Counted from the stretch's first letter, positions 1-9,670 are shown. The stretch is 64,000 nucleotides of DNA from an uncultured Pelagibacteraceae bacterium (GCA_902583645.1 CACHWQ010000005.1:17149-81148), one strand, 5' to 3'. Program-made: numbers and translations. Notes: generated by a model not told the origin, from the letters alone.

Positions 1-94
1 AAAAGTAATGGGAAAATTAAAACAGACTTATTCTGATATCTTAGATTTTTCAAAAGCAGGCGCAATCTTAAAAGAAATATTAAATAAAAAATGA
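1..94 (+). CDS. GatB/YqeY-domain protein, C-terminal end (partial)
   Basis: An open frame enters from the left edge (first full codon at 2) and stops with TGA at 92-94. The visible 30 residues begin KVMGKLKQTY and end ILKEILNKK, which fits the end of YqeY proteins (a VMG-x-LK helix followed by a short LVKELL-like tail). YqeY is related to the tail domain of the GatB amidotransferase subunit; its role is not clear. It overlaps the dnaG start by an ATGA junction, and yqeY next to dnaG and rpoD is a common bacterial order, which supports the call. Confidence 0.7.
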   Translation, partial: KVMGKLKQTYSDILDFSKAGAILKEILNKK

Positions 95-1863
95 AGTATC
101 CAAAAGAATATTTAGAGGAAATTAAATCAAGATTAAAGGTTTCAAACGTTGTATCAAAATATGTTCAACTAAAGAGAAGAGGAAAGGAATTTATTGGACT
201 CTCCCCATTTAAAAATGAAAAGACACCATCATTCACCGTGAATGATGATAAAGGATTTTTTCATTGTTTTAGTACAGCAGAACATGGAAATATTTTTGAT
301 TTTTTAATGAAGACACAAAATTTGAAATTTGGTGAAGCTGTAAAAATTTTAGCACTTCAAGCTGGAATTAGGCCTTACACTTTTTCTAAAGCCGATGAAG
401 AAAGAGAAAAGGATTGGAAAAAATACTCAGCTCTATATTTAGAGTATGTAAATTTTTTTCATCATGAATTATTAAATAGTTCTGAGGGCAAAGCCAGTTT
501 GCAATATTTAACACAAAGAAAATTAGATTTTAATATAATTAAAAACTTTAAACTTGGTTATGTAAAAAAAAATTCTAACTTTATTGAAATAATAAAAAAT
601 AAATTTAATGAAAAGGATTTAAAAGATTGTGGAATTTTCTATTATGATGATAAAAAAAATACTTTTGTAGATAGATTTAAAGAAAGAATAATTTTTCCAA
701 TAAATTCAATTTCTGGACAGCCAATAGCACTAGGTGGAAGAACTATGAAAAAAGATTCATATATAGCAAAATATATTAATTCTCCAGAGACTCAATTTTT
801 CAAAAAGGGAAATAATCTATATAATCTTGATAAGGCAAGAAGATTTTCAAATTCTTTAGAACAAATTTTTTTAGTGGAAGGTTATATGGATGTTATAGGT
901 CTTAATAATAACGGAATCGAAAATTGTGTTGCAAATTTAGGTACTGCTTTGACTGATAAACAAATTTTGGTATTAAATCAGTTCTTTAATGAAATAATTA
1001 TTTGCTTTGATGGAGATGAAAGTGGATATAAAGCAGCTGTAAGAGCTGCAGAAAATTCAATTAAAGAACTAAAACCAGAAAAACAAATTTCATTTTTATT
1101 TTTACCAAATGGAGAGGATCCAGATACATTTGTAAATAAAAACGGTAAAAAAGATTTTCTTTTATTTTGTAATCAAAATAAAATTCAAATACATGAATTT
1201 TTATTTCAAAATTTACAAAGACAGTCTAATAATTCCCCTTCCTCGTTAGCTATATTAGAAAAAAAGTTAAGATATATTGCTAACTCTATAAAGGATCAAT
1301 TAATAAAAAAATATGTATTAGATTTTTTTTTGGGAAAGATTTCATCTTTGACTCCTAATTTAAATAAGAATAAACAGCAAACCATCAAACATGTTGCCTC
1401 ATTAAGTTCGACAAAAAAAATCTATAATGAAACTCAACAATTTTCTAAAGAACAGCTTCACGAATTTTCAATGCTTTATTTAATAATTAATAATTTTTAT
1501 TTTTTTAAAAAAAATTTAGAAATTTTTAGTGCTCTGAATTTTATAACTAATCAAAATGAAGCAGTATTTTCCAAATTAATCGAATTAGCAAAATCAAATG
1601 AGGAAATAGATGAGAATTTATTACCAATAGACAGGGATACTTTGAATAAAATTAATAAATATGCTTCGGTAAAGCATATCTCTGGCAACATTAAAAGGGA
1701 CGATGATAAATTGAAGGAGATATTTCTCGAAATGATTCAAGATTTAAAAAATCTGTTTTTAGAGAAGAAAATTTTGGAGCTAGAATCGAAATTTTCAGAG
1801 AATATGGATGAAAATACGTTTAATGAGATAAAGGAATTAAAAAAGTTACAAAATAGCAACTAA
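91..1863 (+). CDS. dnaG: DNA primase DnaG
   Basis: Makes the RNA primers for chromosome replication. The 590-residue length is normal. It shows the N-terminal CHC2-like domain (about residues 35-75, SPFKNEKTPSF and the HCF turn), the RNA polymerase core with its TOPRIM motifs (VEGYMDV near 263, CFDGDESG near 304) and a divergent C-terminal helicase-binding part. Three of the four zinc ligands of the E. coli domain are replaced (Ser, Lys and Thr in place of Cys, His and Cys), so this domain probably binds no zinc. The start at 91 overlaps the preceding stop (ATGA) and leads into the expected N-terminus. rpoD follows after a 67-bp gap. Confidence 0.96.
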   Translation: MKYPKEYLEEIKSRLKVSNVVSKYVQLKRRGKEFIGLSPFKNEKTPSFTVNDDKGFFHCFSTAEHGNIFDFLMKTQNLKFGEAVKILALQAGIRPYTFSKADEEREKDWKKYSALYLEYVNFFHHELLNSSEGKASLQYLTQRKLDFNIIKNFKLGYVKKNSNFIEIIKNKFNEKDLKDCGIFYYDDKKNTFVDRFKERIIFPINSISGQPIALGGRTMKKDSYIAKYINSPETQFFKKGNNLYNLDKARRFSNSLEQIFLVEGYMDVIGLNNNGIENCVANLGTALTDKQILVLNQFFNEIIICFDGDESGYKAAVRAAENSIKELKPEKQISFLFLPNGEDPDTFVNKNGKKDFLLFCNQNKIQIHEFLFQNLQRQSNNSPSSLAILEKKLRYIANSIKDQLIKKYVLDFFLGKISSLTPNLNKNKQQTIKHVASLSSTKKIYNETQQFSKEQLHEFSMLYLIINNFYFFKKNLEIFSALNFITNQNEAVFSKLIELAKSNEEIDENLLPIDRDTLNKINKYASVKHISGNIKRDDDKLKEIFLEMIQDLKNLFLEKKILELESKFSENMDENTFNEIKELKKLQNSN

Positions 1864-1930
1864 TTAGATAGTTTTTTAAATGGATTTTTCTAATTTTGGT
1901 ATTATATAAGACATCCTAAATATTATTACT

Positions 1931-3766
1931 GTGGAAAGAATTATAACAAAATCATTCGCTAGATTGATGGGTAGAGGTATCCATAGAGGGTTCATCACGC
2001 ATGAAGAATTGAATAAATCCTTAGGAAAGAGAAATTTATCCAAGGATAATCTTGCTCAAGCTTTTATTCATATTTTAGATGAAAAAATTTCTTTAGTAGA
2101 AAAAAAATCAGATTTTAAAGTACTTAAAAAAAGGGAAGGTCAAAGCAAAGAAGAAGGAAAAACTTTAGAGAAAAGTGATGATCCCATTAGAATGTATTTA
2201 AGAGAGATGGGTGGAGTAGAACTGCTCTCAAGAGAAGGCGAGATTGCAATAGCGAAAAGAATTGAAGCAGGAAAAGATGTAATGCTTAATGCTCTTTCTC
2301 AAAGCCCAATAACAGCACAACAATTTTTTGAGTGGAATGAGAAACTTCAGAATGATCAAATTTTGGTTAGAGAAATAATAGATATCGACACAAATTATAT
2401 GGAGGATGAAAATACATCAAGCTCTGAAAAAAAAGTTTCACTAAATGAAAATAAAGAAGAAAATGAAAAAAATGAAAATAGCAGTGATGATGAGGATGAG
2501 TTTAATCCTACTTTAGCTGCAATGGAAAGTGAGATTAAACCAAAAGTACTAAAAACTATTTCAGATTTAACAAAATCGTATAATAAGTTAATTAAATATC
2601 AGCAAGAAAGACTTGATTGTGTTTTAAATTCAATTAATTTATCTGGATCAAAAGAAAAAAATTATAAAAAAATAGTAGATATTATCTTAAAAGATATAAA
2701 ATCTTTGCAATTATCACCCTCAGTTCTTGAAGAACTGGTTCAAAAACATCATAACGAAAATAAAAAAATAATTTCACTTGAGGGAAATCTATTAAGATTA
2801 GCAATTGATCATAAAATAAATAGAAATGAATTTTTAAAATTTTATGTAGGTAACGAAATTAATCCAAACCTAAAAAAGTTTTTAGATACTAATGTATCTT
2901 GGAAGCAGTTTTTTAATAAAAATAAAGACGAGTTTAAAAACATAAGAGATAGACTTATCGAGGTTAGCAAAAGACTTGGTATTTCGGTAACAGAATTTAA
3001 AAAATTATTAAGCAGGATTCAAAAAGGTGAAAAAGAATCACGAATAGCAAAAAAAGAAATGGTAGAAGCAAATTTAAGGCTCGTAATTTCAATAGCAAAA
3101 AAATATACTAACAGGGGACTGCAATTTTTGGATTTAATTCAAGAGGGAAATATAGGCTTGATGAAGGCAGTTGATAAGTTTGAATATCGAAGAGGTTACA
3201 AATTTTCTACTTACGCAACTTGGTGGATTAGACAAGCAATAACAAGATCAATCGCTGATCAGGCAAGAACGATTAGAATACCAGTTCATATGATTGAAAC
3301 AATAAATAAAATTGTTAGAACTCAAAGATTAATTTTAAGTGAGTTTGGAAGAGAAGCAACACCAGAAGAATTAGCAAAAAAACTAAGGATGCCGCTTGAA
3401 AAGGTTCGAAAAGTTTTAAAAATCTCCAAAGAACCAGTTTCACTTGAAAAACCAGTCGGTGATGAGGAAGATAGTAGCTTAGGTGACTTTATTGAAGATA
3501 CAAAGGCGCTAGCTCCATTAGAACAAGCAATTAAATCTAACTTAAGCGAAGCAACAACAAAAATTTTATCTACCTTAACACCTCGTGAAGAAAGAGTTTT
3601 GAGAATGAGATTTGGAGTAGGCATGAATACAGATCATACTCTAGAGGAGGTTGGATTACAATTTTCTGTCACTAGAGAACGTATAAGACAGATTGAAGCC
3701 AAAGCTCTTAGAAAACTAAAACACCCAAGTAGATCAAAACAACTAAAAAGTTTTCTAGAAAGCTAA
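1931..3766 (+). CDS. rpoD: Primary sigma factor RpoD (sigma-70)
   Basis: Housekeeping sigma subunit of RNA polymerase, 611 residues. Region 1.1-like N-terminus ([11 protein letters not shown]), region 1.2 ([11 protein letters not shown]), a long acidic non-conserved insert (about residues 150-200), region 2 (near 380-450, including [19 protein letters not shown] and [14 protein letters not shown]), region 3, and region 4.2 with its helix-turn-helix ([17 protein letters not shown], near 585). The chosen start is GTG at 1931; no ATG gives a full region 1.1. It lies downstream of dnaG, as in many bacteria. One of three sigma factors in this window, with rpoH and the island ECF factor. Confidence 0.97.
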   Translation: MERIITKSFARLMGRGIHRGFITHEELNKSLGKRNLSKDNLAQAFIHILDEKISLVEKKSDFKVLKKREGQSKEEGKTLEKSDDPIRMYLREMGGVELLSREGEIAIAKRIEAGKDVMLNALSQSPITAQQFFEWNEKLQNDQILVREIIDIDTNYMEDENTSSSEKKVSLNENKEENEKNENSSDDEDEFNPTLAAMESEIKPKVLKTISDLTKSYNKLIKYQQERLDCVLNSINLSGSKEKNYKKIVDIILKDIKSLQLSPSVLEELVQKHHNENKKIISLEGNLLRLAIDHKINRNEFLKFYVGNEINPNLKKFLDTNVSWKQFFNKNKDEFKNIRDRLIEVSKRLGISVTEFKKLLSRIQKGEKESRIAKKEMVEANLRLVISIAKKYTNRGLQFLDLIQEGNIGLMKAVDKFEYRRGYKFSTYATWWIRQAITRSIADQARTIRIPVHMIETINKIVRTQRLILSEFGREATPEELAKKLRMPLEKVRKVLKISKEPVSLEKPVGDEEDSSLGDFIEDTKALAPLEQAIKSNLSEATTKILSTLTPREERVLRMRFGVGMNTDHTLEEVGLQFSVTRERIRQIEAKALRKLKHPSRSKQLKSFLES

Positions 3767-3835
3767 TCTAATATCCTTTAAATATTAATTTTTCTGGATA
3801 AGCTGGTTTAATTGCTAGCTTTATATAAATTAAAT

Positions 3836-5068
3836 ATGAATTTAAATTTAAAAAATTATACACCTTTTTTTCTCATAACGATAATTCCATTTACTTCAGT
3901 TTTAGGTTCATCAGTTTCTTTAATAAATACTGTATTAATTTGTTTATTTTTATTTTATCTATTATCAAAAGATAAAAATTTTTCATTTATACGAAAAAAA
4001 GAATTTTTATTGTTAATTTTAATTTATGGCTATCTAATTTTTAATACTTTTGTCTCTTTAGATCCAAAACTTGGAGCTTTAAGAAATTTTGGTTTTTTAA
4101 GACTAATTTTATTTTTTTTAGCTATAAACTATATTGTCTATAAATATGACAGTTTAAATAATATATTTAAGATTTGGTTATTCTTCATTTTATTGATCAT
4201 AATTGACTCATTTATCGAAGCCTACTTTGGAAAAAATATTCTTGGTTTCGGAGGACAGTATGGAAATAGAATTGTAAGTTTTTTTAAAGATGAACCAATT
4301 GTTGCGTCATATCTTAATGGTTTTGGATTTTTTCTGATTGGTTTCTTTTTTGACCAATATTATTCTAAGAATAATTACTCTAAATTCATATTTTATATTT
4401 TCGTGATTTTATTTTTTTCGTGTATTTTAATCACAGGAGAAAGATCAAATACTATAAAAACAATATTTGCATTATCAATTTTTTTCTACTTAAACCCATA
4501 TCTAAATCTAAAATCTAAAATATTTGCGACATTTGGAATGATAATTATTTTTACATTAATTTTTTATAATTCAAAATATGTAAAATATAGATATTTTGAT
4601 TATTTTATACCATTTATAACAGGCAAAGATAACGTACATTTTATTAGCAATATTAATTATATTATTTTGTATAAATCTGGTTATGAAGTTTTCAAAAATT
4701 ATCCTTATTTTGGAGTGGGAAATAAAAACTACAGAATAGAGACGAAAGACATTAAAAAAAATAAACATTATAAAAATAATAGTCATCCCCATCAAATTTA
4801 TCTGGAATTTCTTTCTGAACATGGGATTATAGGTACAATAATTTTATTGTCTTTATTTTTTTTATTAATTTTTAAGAAACTTAAAGTAATAATATTGACT
4901 AAAAATTCTGTTCAACTCGGAGCCTTTGCATATTTAGTTTCAGTTTTCTTACCCATAATACCAAGTGGATCATTTTTTAATAATTTTAATATATCTTTAT
5001 TTTTTTTAAATTTATCTATATTGTATGCATGTAACTCTAAAACTAATATATTTCAAAAAAGTTCATAA
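3836..5068 (+). CDS. O-antigen ligase/polymerase-like membrane protein
   Basis: An approximately 410-residue, very hydrophobic protein with about ten or more membrane segments and one larger polar loop (roughly residues 270-325) that ends in HPHQIYLEFLSEHGIIG. This His-rich loop followed by an E(x)G motif is typical of the Wzy/WaaL (O-antigen ligase, PF04932) family, which joins or extends surface polysaccharide in the periplasm. A TTG at 3812 would add eight residues, but the ATG at 3836 is the more natural start. The stop codon touches the left end of the tRNA-containing direct repeat, so this gene marks the left edge of the island. The substrate cannot be told. Confidence 0.75.
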   Translation: MNLNLKNYTPFFLITIIPFTSVLGSSVSLINTVLICLFLFYLLSKDKNFSFIRKKEFLLLILIYGYLIFNTFVSLDPKLGALRNFGFLRLILFFLAINYIVYKYDSLNNIFKIWLFFILLIIIDSFIEAYFGKNILGFGGQYGNRIVSFFKDEPIVASYLNGFGFFLIGFFFDQYYSKNNYSKFIFYIFVILFFSCILITGERSNTIKTIFALSIFFYLNPYLNLKSKIFATFGMIIIFTLIFYNSKYVKYRYFDYFIPFITGKDNVHFISNINYIILYKSGYEVFKNYPYFGVGNKNYRIETKDIKKNKHYKNNSHPHQIYLEFLSEHGIIGTIILLSLFFLLIFKKLKVIILTKNSVQLGAFAYLVSVFLPIIPSGSFFNNFNISLFFLNLSILYACNSKTNIFQKSS

Positions 5069-5161
5069 CAGATATTCTTGCCCATTAAATAAAATTGTTG
5101 TAGAACCTAATCTATTTAGTAGGGCCTGTAGCTCAGTTGGCTAGAGCAGTATACTCATAAT
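5067..5161 (+). repeat. Left copy of 95-bp direct repeat bounding the island
   Basis: By eye this matches 14479-14573 at 91 of 95 positions and is collinear without gaps (offset 9412). It contains a tRNA promoter region and the first 40 nt of the tRNA(CAT). Similarity stops abruptly just after the anticodon. It probably records the insertion of the 9.4-kb island at this tRNA gene, with the intact tRNA now at the right end. Confidence 0.88.
5122..5161 (+). pseudogene. Truncated tRNA(CAT) 5' half
   Basis: Matches the first 40 nt of the intact tRNA at 14534-14610 with two substitutions: acceptor 5' strand, D arm, 5' side of the anticodon stem and the CTCATAA anticodon loop. After the loop the sequence turns into unrelated T-rich DNA, so no anticodon stem, T arm or acceptor 3' strand can form. 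The upstream promoter-like sequence is also preserved, so the fragment might still be transcribed. It cannot act as a tRNA. Confidence 0.85.
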
Positions 5162-5290
5162 TTCTTTCTTTTGAAATCCCAATTCACTATGTCAAATAAG
5201 ATAGCATTCGGAGGATTTTTTCGCAAAGTAATTTGTAAATTTTCCTAAACAACTATTTACCAACGATACTAGTTGATATAAACTTTTTTA
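5162..5290. other. Non-coding stretch at left inner edge of island
   Basis: Between the tRNA fragment and the first island gene there is no ORF, no recombinase and no clear hairpin. It is presumably the left junction plus the leader of the small membrane protein gene at 5291. Confidence 0.5.
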
Positions 5291-5608
5291 ATGGCAAAAA
5301 AAAAGAATAATAATTTCTTCGTAGATTTCTGGAATGGAGATGTCTCACTTGTTAAATCTTACTGGTTAGTGGGAGTACTTTTAAGTGTAGCTTTTGGTTT
5401 TTTTAGTGCTCTAATCATTTTAAGTATTGGACTTCATTTTCATGCAGTCTATGGTTTGATAGTACCTTGGTTAATATACACTACTGTTGGCATTTGGAGA
5501 TCCTCAGATAAATACAAGGGACCAAAACACTGGGCAATTTTAGCAAAGGTGGCAATTGTTCTTGGAGTAATTATTCAGTTTAGAGATATTGTTACTGGTG
5601 CTATGTAA
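5291..5608 (+). CDS. Small membrane protein of unknown function
   Basis: A 105-residue protein with a Lys/Asn-rich N-terminus, then two or three hydrophobic segments (about residues 22-48, 53-66 and 84-98). Between the last two is a polar stretch with VGIWRSSDKYKGPKHWAILAK. That WRS...WAxLAK pattern followed by a hydrophobic VVLG-like helix recurs in small proteobacterial inner-membrane proteins without assigned function. It is the first gene inside the island and lies 15 bp upstream of the protease start, probably in one unit with it. No function is proposed. Confidence 0.6.
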   Translation: MAKKKNNNFFVDFWNGDVSLVKSYWLVGVLLSVAFGFFSALIILSIGLHFHAVYGLIVPWLIYTTVGIWRSSDKYKGPKHWAILAKVAIVLGVIIQFRDIVTGAM

Positions 5609-5623
5609 AATAAAAATTTGCAT

Positions 5624-6853
5624 ATGAATTTGAAGAAGTTTTTAATTATTCCATTTGTGACATTGTTTTTAAATCAAACATCTTTTGCAGATGAAAAAAA
5701 TACAAAATTTAGAGGCGGTCATAATAATGAAAACTTAAAGCCTATCCAAATAACAATCAGTCCCGATTTATTAAATATAGACAAGGCGATGGGTTTAAAA
5801 TCAAAATATAAAGCAGCAAAAGATTTTTCTATTCAAACAGATAAAAACTTAAAAAAGAAAAAAAAAATTAAATATAGAGGAAGTGCTAAAAATATATTTA
5901 AAAATTATGTAAATAGCGTTGTATTTCTTTACAACCCTACAGAAGGTAAGGAAAGTTTAGGTGCCGGATTTTTAGTTGATAAATCAGGAGTAATTTTAAC
6001 CAATTGGCATGTAACAAATGGAACAAAAGAAATTTTTGTTTGGCCATTGCCATCGGAAGGATCAGTAGAGACAGATGTATTGTTTAAAGAAATAGATCCA
6101 CATTTTGGGGTAGTTTTAGCAGAAAACAAAACACAAGATTTAGCATTAATAAAAGTTAGTGGTCTTCCTGAAAGTGTAAAATTAGTAGAGCTTGGGAATA
6201 ACTCCGATATAGAAATAGGAGATACTGTTTACGCCATAGGACATCCAAACGGACTACCCTGGAATTTTACAAATGGAATGGTTACTCAAATTAGAAAAGA
6301 TAAAAAATGGGTTTATGAGGATAAATTTGAGCACTCTGCTACAGTAATTCAAACCCAAACACCAATTAGTCCTGGCAATTCGGGAGGACCGCTTTTTTCA
6401 GAAAAAGGTAAAATAGTTGGAATAAATACATGGGGCGCTGACGGTCAAAATTTAAATTTTGCTGTTGCAGTTGATCATGCAAAAGAATTTATTAAACAAA
6501 ATCCCAATATAAAAAATGTTAATCCAGTGGATTCAATAATTAAAAAAGATTATCCAAACGCCAAAACACAAGACTATAACAAAAATGGTGTTATAGACAC
6601 CTGGTATATTGACGAAAATAAAAATGGGAAAATCGATTTAGGTTTTATTGATGATGATGAAAACGGTTTTGTTGAAGGAACAATGATTGATAAAGATGAG
6701 GATGGATTTTGGGAGATTATAGTTTTAGATACTAATGAGAACGGAAAATCTGACCAAGCTTATTTAGATGAAAATGCTGATGGAAAAGCTGATGTTCTTG
6801 CTCACGATTATAATGAGGATGGCGAGTGGGATAAATTTGAAAATCTTTCTTAA
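5624..6853 (+). CDS. Exported trypsin-like serine protease with calcium-loop repeats
   Basis: About 409 residues. An N-terminal signal peptide (LIIPFVTLFLNQTSFA, cleavage near 23) exports it. The protease domain (about 95-290) shows the S1/Deg catalytic triad: His129 in TNWHV, Asp172 in TQDLALIKV and Ser253 in SPGNSGGP. There is no PDZ domain. Instead the C-terminal 90 residues hold about seven Asp/Asn/Gly loops of the form DxNxNGxxD (for example DENKNGKID, DTNENGKSD, DENADGKAD), like the calcium-binding loops of EF-hands or dockerins. A TTG at 5618 is possible, but ATG at 5624 gives the better signal peptide. It ends head-to-head with the MORN-caspase gene (4-bp overlap). The Ca2+ dependence is inferred. 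Confidence 0.85.
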   Translation: MNLKKFLIIPFVTLFLNQTSFADEKNTKFRGGHNNENLKPIQITISPDLLNIDKAMGLKSKYKAAKDFSIQTDKNLKKKKKIKYRGSAKNIFKNYVNSVVFLYNPTEGKESLGAGFLVDKSGVILTNWHVTNGTKEIFVWPLPSEGSVETDVLFKEIDPHFGVVLAENKTQDLALIKVSGLPESVKLVELGNNSDIEIGDTVYAIGHPNGLPWNFTNGMVTQIRKDKKWVYEDKFEHSATVIQTQTPISPGNSGGPLFSEKGKIVGINTWGADGQNLNFAVAVDHAKEFIKQNPNIKNVNPVDSIIKKDYPNAKTQDYNKNGVIDTWYIDENKNGKIDLGFIDDDENGFVEGTMIDKDEDGFWEIIVLDTNENGKSDQAYLDENADGKADVLAHDYNEDGEWDKFENLS

Positions 6854-8946
6854 GATCTAGGAAAAAATAAAAATTCACCGCCATCATGACCTGTTCCATG
6901 TATTGTCGAATGATTTGGAGTTTGGTCAGCATTATCAATTACATAAGATTGTACACTTTTAAACAATTCATATGATCTGATAACATTATTATTGTTTTTT
7001 AAAGTCTTTATCAAAGGCTCAGCAAAAACTGAATTTTTAGCATCACCTATACCATCAGCAACATCTTCATTTCCACCAGATGTAATTACTAAACGAGTCT
7101 TCTTACTTAAAAGCCTATCAATCCTAGATTGATTCAATCTTTCTACAGATTTATTATCTCCGCTACTTCTGGTTAATGAACCTGAAAAACAGCTATCGAC
7201 TATTAATAATATTTGACCTGCTTCAGAAGATAAAATTTCATCTTTAATTCTACTATTGCTCAACCATTTAGAATCTTTTTTTAAACCAGAGTCTTTTGGA
7301 AGCCAGTATCCCCTTTTTTGTTCTTTAACTAATTGACCGTGTCCGGCATAGTAAATTAGTATATTGTCATTTTTTTTTGCATTATCTGTAAAACTTATGA
7401 TGGCATCAAGTGTATCATCTTTATTTGCATTTAATAAAAGTTTGGTTTCAAAACCGTACTTTTCTTTTAAAACTTTTTCTAGATCAACAGCATCATTCAC
7501 CGCATTATCTAAATTTTCTAGGTGATCATATTTATTATTACCAATTATGAGAGCAGAATATTTTTCATCAGTAGTAAATTTTGCTAATGTGGTTTTACCT
7601 TCCGCCTCTTTGCCATTTTCCCACAATCCATCGTAAATATTACCATTTGTGTAAATTTTTTTACCTTTGCCATGCGGATATCCATCTTTAAAGTTACCTT
7701 CATAGTAACTACCATCAGCATATGTTATTTGACCATAACCATTTTCATAATCATTCGACATTTCACCTTTGTAAACACTTCCATCAGAGTATTTAAAAAC
7801 TCCTTGACCTGACAAAATATTCTTATCAAAATCTCCCTCATAAAAACTTCCACTTGCAAAAGTATATTTTCCTTTTCCGGTTCTAAAACCATTTTTGAAG
7901 TCCCCCTCATATTTTTCACCATTTATCCACTCAATATTACCTTTACCGCTAAAATCTCCATTAATAAAATCTCCTTCATAGAAATATGCATCATGTCTTT
8001 TATACATACCTTTGCCATGCTCTAAATCGTCCAGGTAATCTCCAACATATCTGTCACCATTAGGCCATGTGAACGATCCAAACGACATTGAACCATTTTT
8101 ATATTTACCCTCAAAATAGTTGCCATTTTTGTAAAATAATTTTCCATCCCCATGCAATTTACCTTTTTTAAACTGTCCTTCATATCGATCACCATTTGAC
8201 CATGTAAATGTTCCATAACCATCTAGCAGATCGTTTTTAAATTCACCTTCAGCTATATTACCACTCGCAAATTTCCATATACCTTTGCCATTAAGGTAAT
8301 CTTTTACAAAAAAACCAGTAACCTCAGTTCCATCTGGTTTACTATAAAAACCTTCTCCATTTAAAAAATTGTCTTTAAAAGTACCTTTGTACACTGAACC
8401 ATCGTAAGAAGTGTAAATACCTTCTCCGTTCATCATAAAATTCTCAAAATAGCCTTCAGAAACTGATCCTAAATTATCAGTAAATTTTCCATAACCATGG
8501 TAAGTAGAATCCTTAAATTCTCCCTCGTAAAAAGATCCATCTGCATTAACCCATTTACCTTTACCATTACATAAATCATTCTTAATCTCGCACTCCCACC
8601 AAGATCCATCCTTTTCCACCTGTTTACCAAAATTATCAGCAAGATTATTTTTAAAACCTCCCACGTAAATTCCACCCCAGGCCTCTTTTAAAACTCCTTG
8701 ACCATGAAATGCTCCATCTTTCCATTCTCCTTTGTATTCAATTCGAGGAAATTCATAATGACCATAACAATCAGTCCATTGGGTATAGTCAGTCCCCTTA
8801 CATTTAGGCAAGGATGTTTCAATTTTATATTTTTCTGGAATTTCAGTATTTGCTTTAAAACCTAAAATAAAAACAAATATAATTAGTAGAGAGTGCCTAA
8901 TTATTCTTATGAATTTATTTTGATAAGTTAATAGAGGAAATTTCAT
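6850..8946 (-). CDS. Exported MORN-repeat / caspase (peptidase C14) fusion
   Basis: 698 residues. A signal peptide or signal anchor (hydrophobic LLIIFVFILGF near 20-30) is followed by about 17 MORN-type units of 23 residues (about 71-462; pattern YxGxFKxGxxxGxG) and a C-terminal caspase-like domain (about 463-698). The catalytic dyad is visible: His536 in YYAGHG and Cys586 in VDSCFSG. MORN repeats often bind lipids or act as spacers; C14 proteases cut after specific residues. It is the last gene of the sigma/anti-sigma operon, and its start overlaps the anti-sigma end by 32 bp. The caspase domain aligns almost without gaps with that of the gene at 11712. The substrate and any role in cell death are unknown. 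Confidence 0.9.
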   Translation of the reverse strand: MKFPLLTYQNKFIRIIRHSLLIIFVFILGFKANTEIPEKYKIETSLPKCKGTDYTQWTDCYGHYEFPRIEYKGEWKDGAFHGQGVLKEAWGGIYVGGFKNNLADNFGKQVEKDGSWWECEIKNDLCNGKGKWVNADGSFYEGEFKDSTYHGYGKFTDNLGSVSEGYFENFMMNGEGIYTSYDGSVYKGTFKDNFLNGEGFYSKPDGTEVTGFFVKDYLNGKGIWKFASGNIAEGEFKNDLLDGYGTFTWSNGDRYEGQFKKGKLHGDGKLFYKNGNYFEGKYKNGSMSFGSFTWPNGDRYVGDYLDDLEHGKGMYKRHDAYFYEGDFINGDFSGKGNIEWINGEKYEGDFKNGFRTGKGKYTFASGSFYEGDFDKNILSGQGVFKYSDGSVYKGEMSNDYENGYGQITYADGSYYEGNFKDGYPHGKGKKIYTNGNIYDGLWENGKEAEGKTTLAKFTTDEKYSALIIGNNKYDHLENLDNAVNDAVDLEKVLKEKYGFETKLLLNANKDDTLDAIISFTDNAKKNDNILIYYAGHGQLVKEQKRGYWLPKDSGLKKDSKWLSNSRIKDEILSSEAGQILLIVDSCFSGSLTRSSGDNKSVERLNQSRIDRLLSKKTRLVITSGGNEDVADGIGDAKNSVFAEPLIKTLKNNNNVIRSYELFKSVQSYVIDNADQTPNHSTIHGTGHDGGEFLFFPRS

Positions 8947-9670
8947 AATTATTTTTTATTTTACATATATCTAAAGTAACATCAGTTCCTTGATCATTTT
9001 CAGATAATCTTAAAGGTTCATTAAAAGCAACTTTTTTACAATTATTGCCATTAGCATTAAAGTTTTCAACTAGTAAAAACTTAACTCTTTTACCATCATT
9101 ATCTTCCAATGAGGTTTCAAACTCTTCATTAATTTCTAAATCATCAATTGTTGAATTAATATCTTGGATAAATTGATCTTGATTAAAGTATCTATATAAA
9201 TTTGTTACTCGTGTAGATAAATCTTCATCTTGTTTAGGCATACCTCTAAATTTTAAATCTTTTGGTACATCAATTGACTGGTTTAGGGCTATAACTTCAT
9301 TACCACTTTTTGTATTTTTTCCTGAAATAAAAGTATCTGCATAAAATCCAGCAACAAACATTAAGCAACATGCAGCAGCTACCCCAGCATATTGGATTTT
9401 AAATAATCCAAAGAAATTAAAAGAACCAAATTCTTTAGCTTCTGGTTTCTTCCATGTTTTTATTATATTCGCTTTTTCTTGAAGATTTTTTGGTAAAGTT
9501 TGTGATTTAATTTCATTACCAAGTTTGAATAATAAGTCGCCTGTTTTTTGGAAGTTATTATATAATTCTTTTAATTTTGGATCAGATTCAATAGCCTTTT
9601 TTACTTCTTCATGTTCTTCAACTGGAAGAGTTCCATCAGCGTATTGCATTATTTTAGTTTCATCAATCAT
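8915..9670 (-). CDS. Membrane anti-sigma factor (for the island ECF sigma)
   Basis: About 251 residues. The N-terminus reads ETKIMQYADGTLPVEEHEEV, the typical opening of ECF anti-sigma domains, but without the HxxxCxxC zinc motif. A single membrane segment (about residues 94-113, with VAAACCLMFVAGFYADTF) puts the C-terminal 140 residues in the periplasm as a possible sensor. The start at 9670 is chosen because it overlaps the sigma stop as TAATG; a longer frame from 9703 would run into the sigma gene. Expected role: hold the sigma factor at the membrane until an envelope signal releases it. The signal is unknown. Confidence 0.83.
   Translation of the reverse strand: MIDETKIMQYADGTLPVEEHEEVKKAIESDPKLKELYNNFQKTGDLLFKLGNEIKSQTLPKNLQEKANIIKTWKKPEAKEFGSFNFFGLFKIQYAGVAAACCLMFVAGFYADTFISGKNTKSGNEVIALNQSIDVPKDLKFRGMPKQDEDLSTRVTNLYRYFNQDQFIQDINSTIDDLEINEEFETSLEDNDGKRVKFLLVENFNANGNNCKKVAFNEPLRLSENDQGTDVTLDICKIKNNYEISSINLSK

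Noticed and set aside
7725..8675. Short minus-strand frames inside the MORN-caspase gene
   Set aside because: They are shadows of the repeated MORN codons in another frame; no independent signal.
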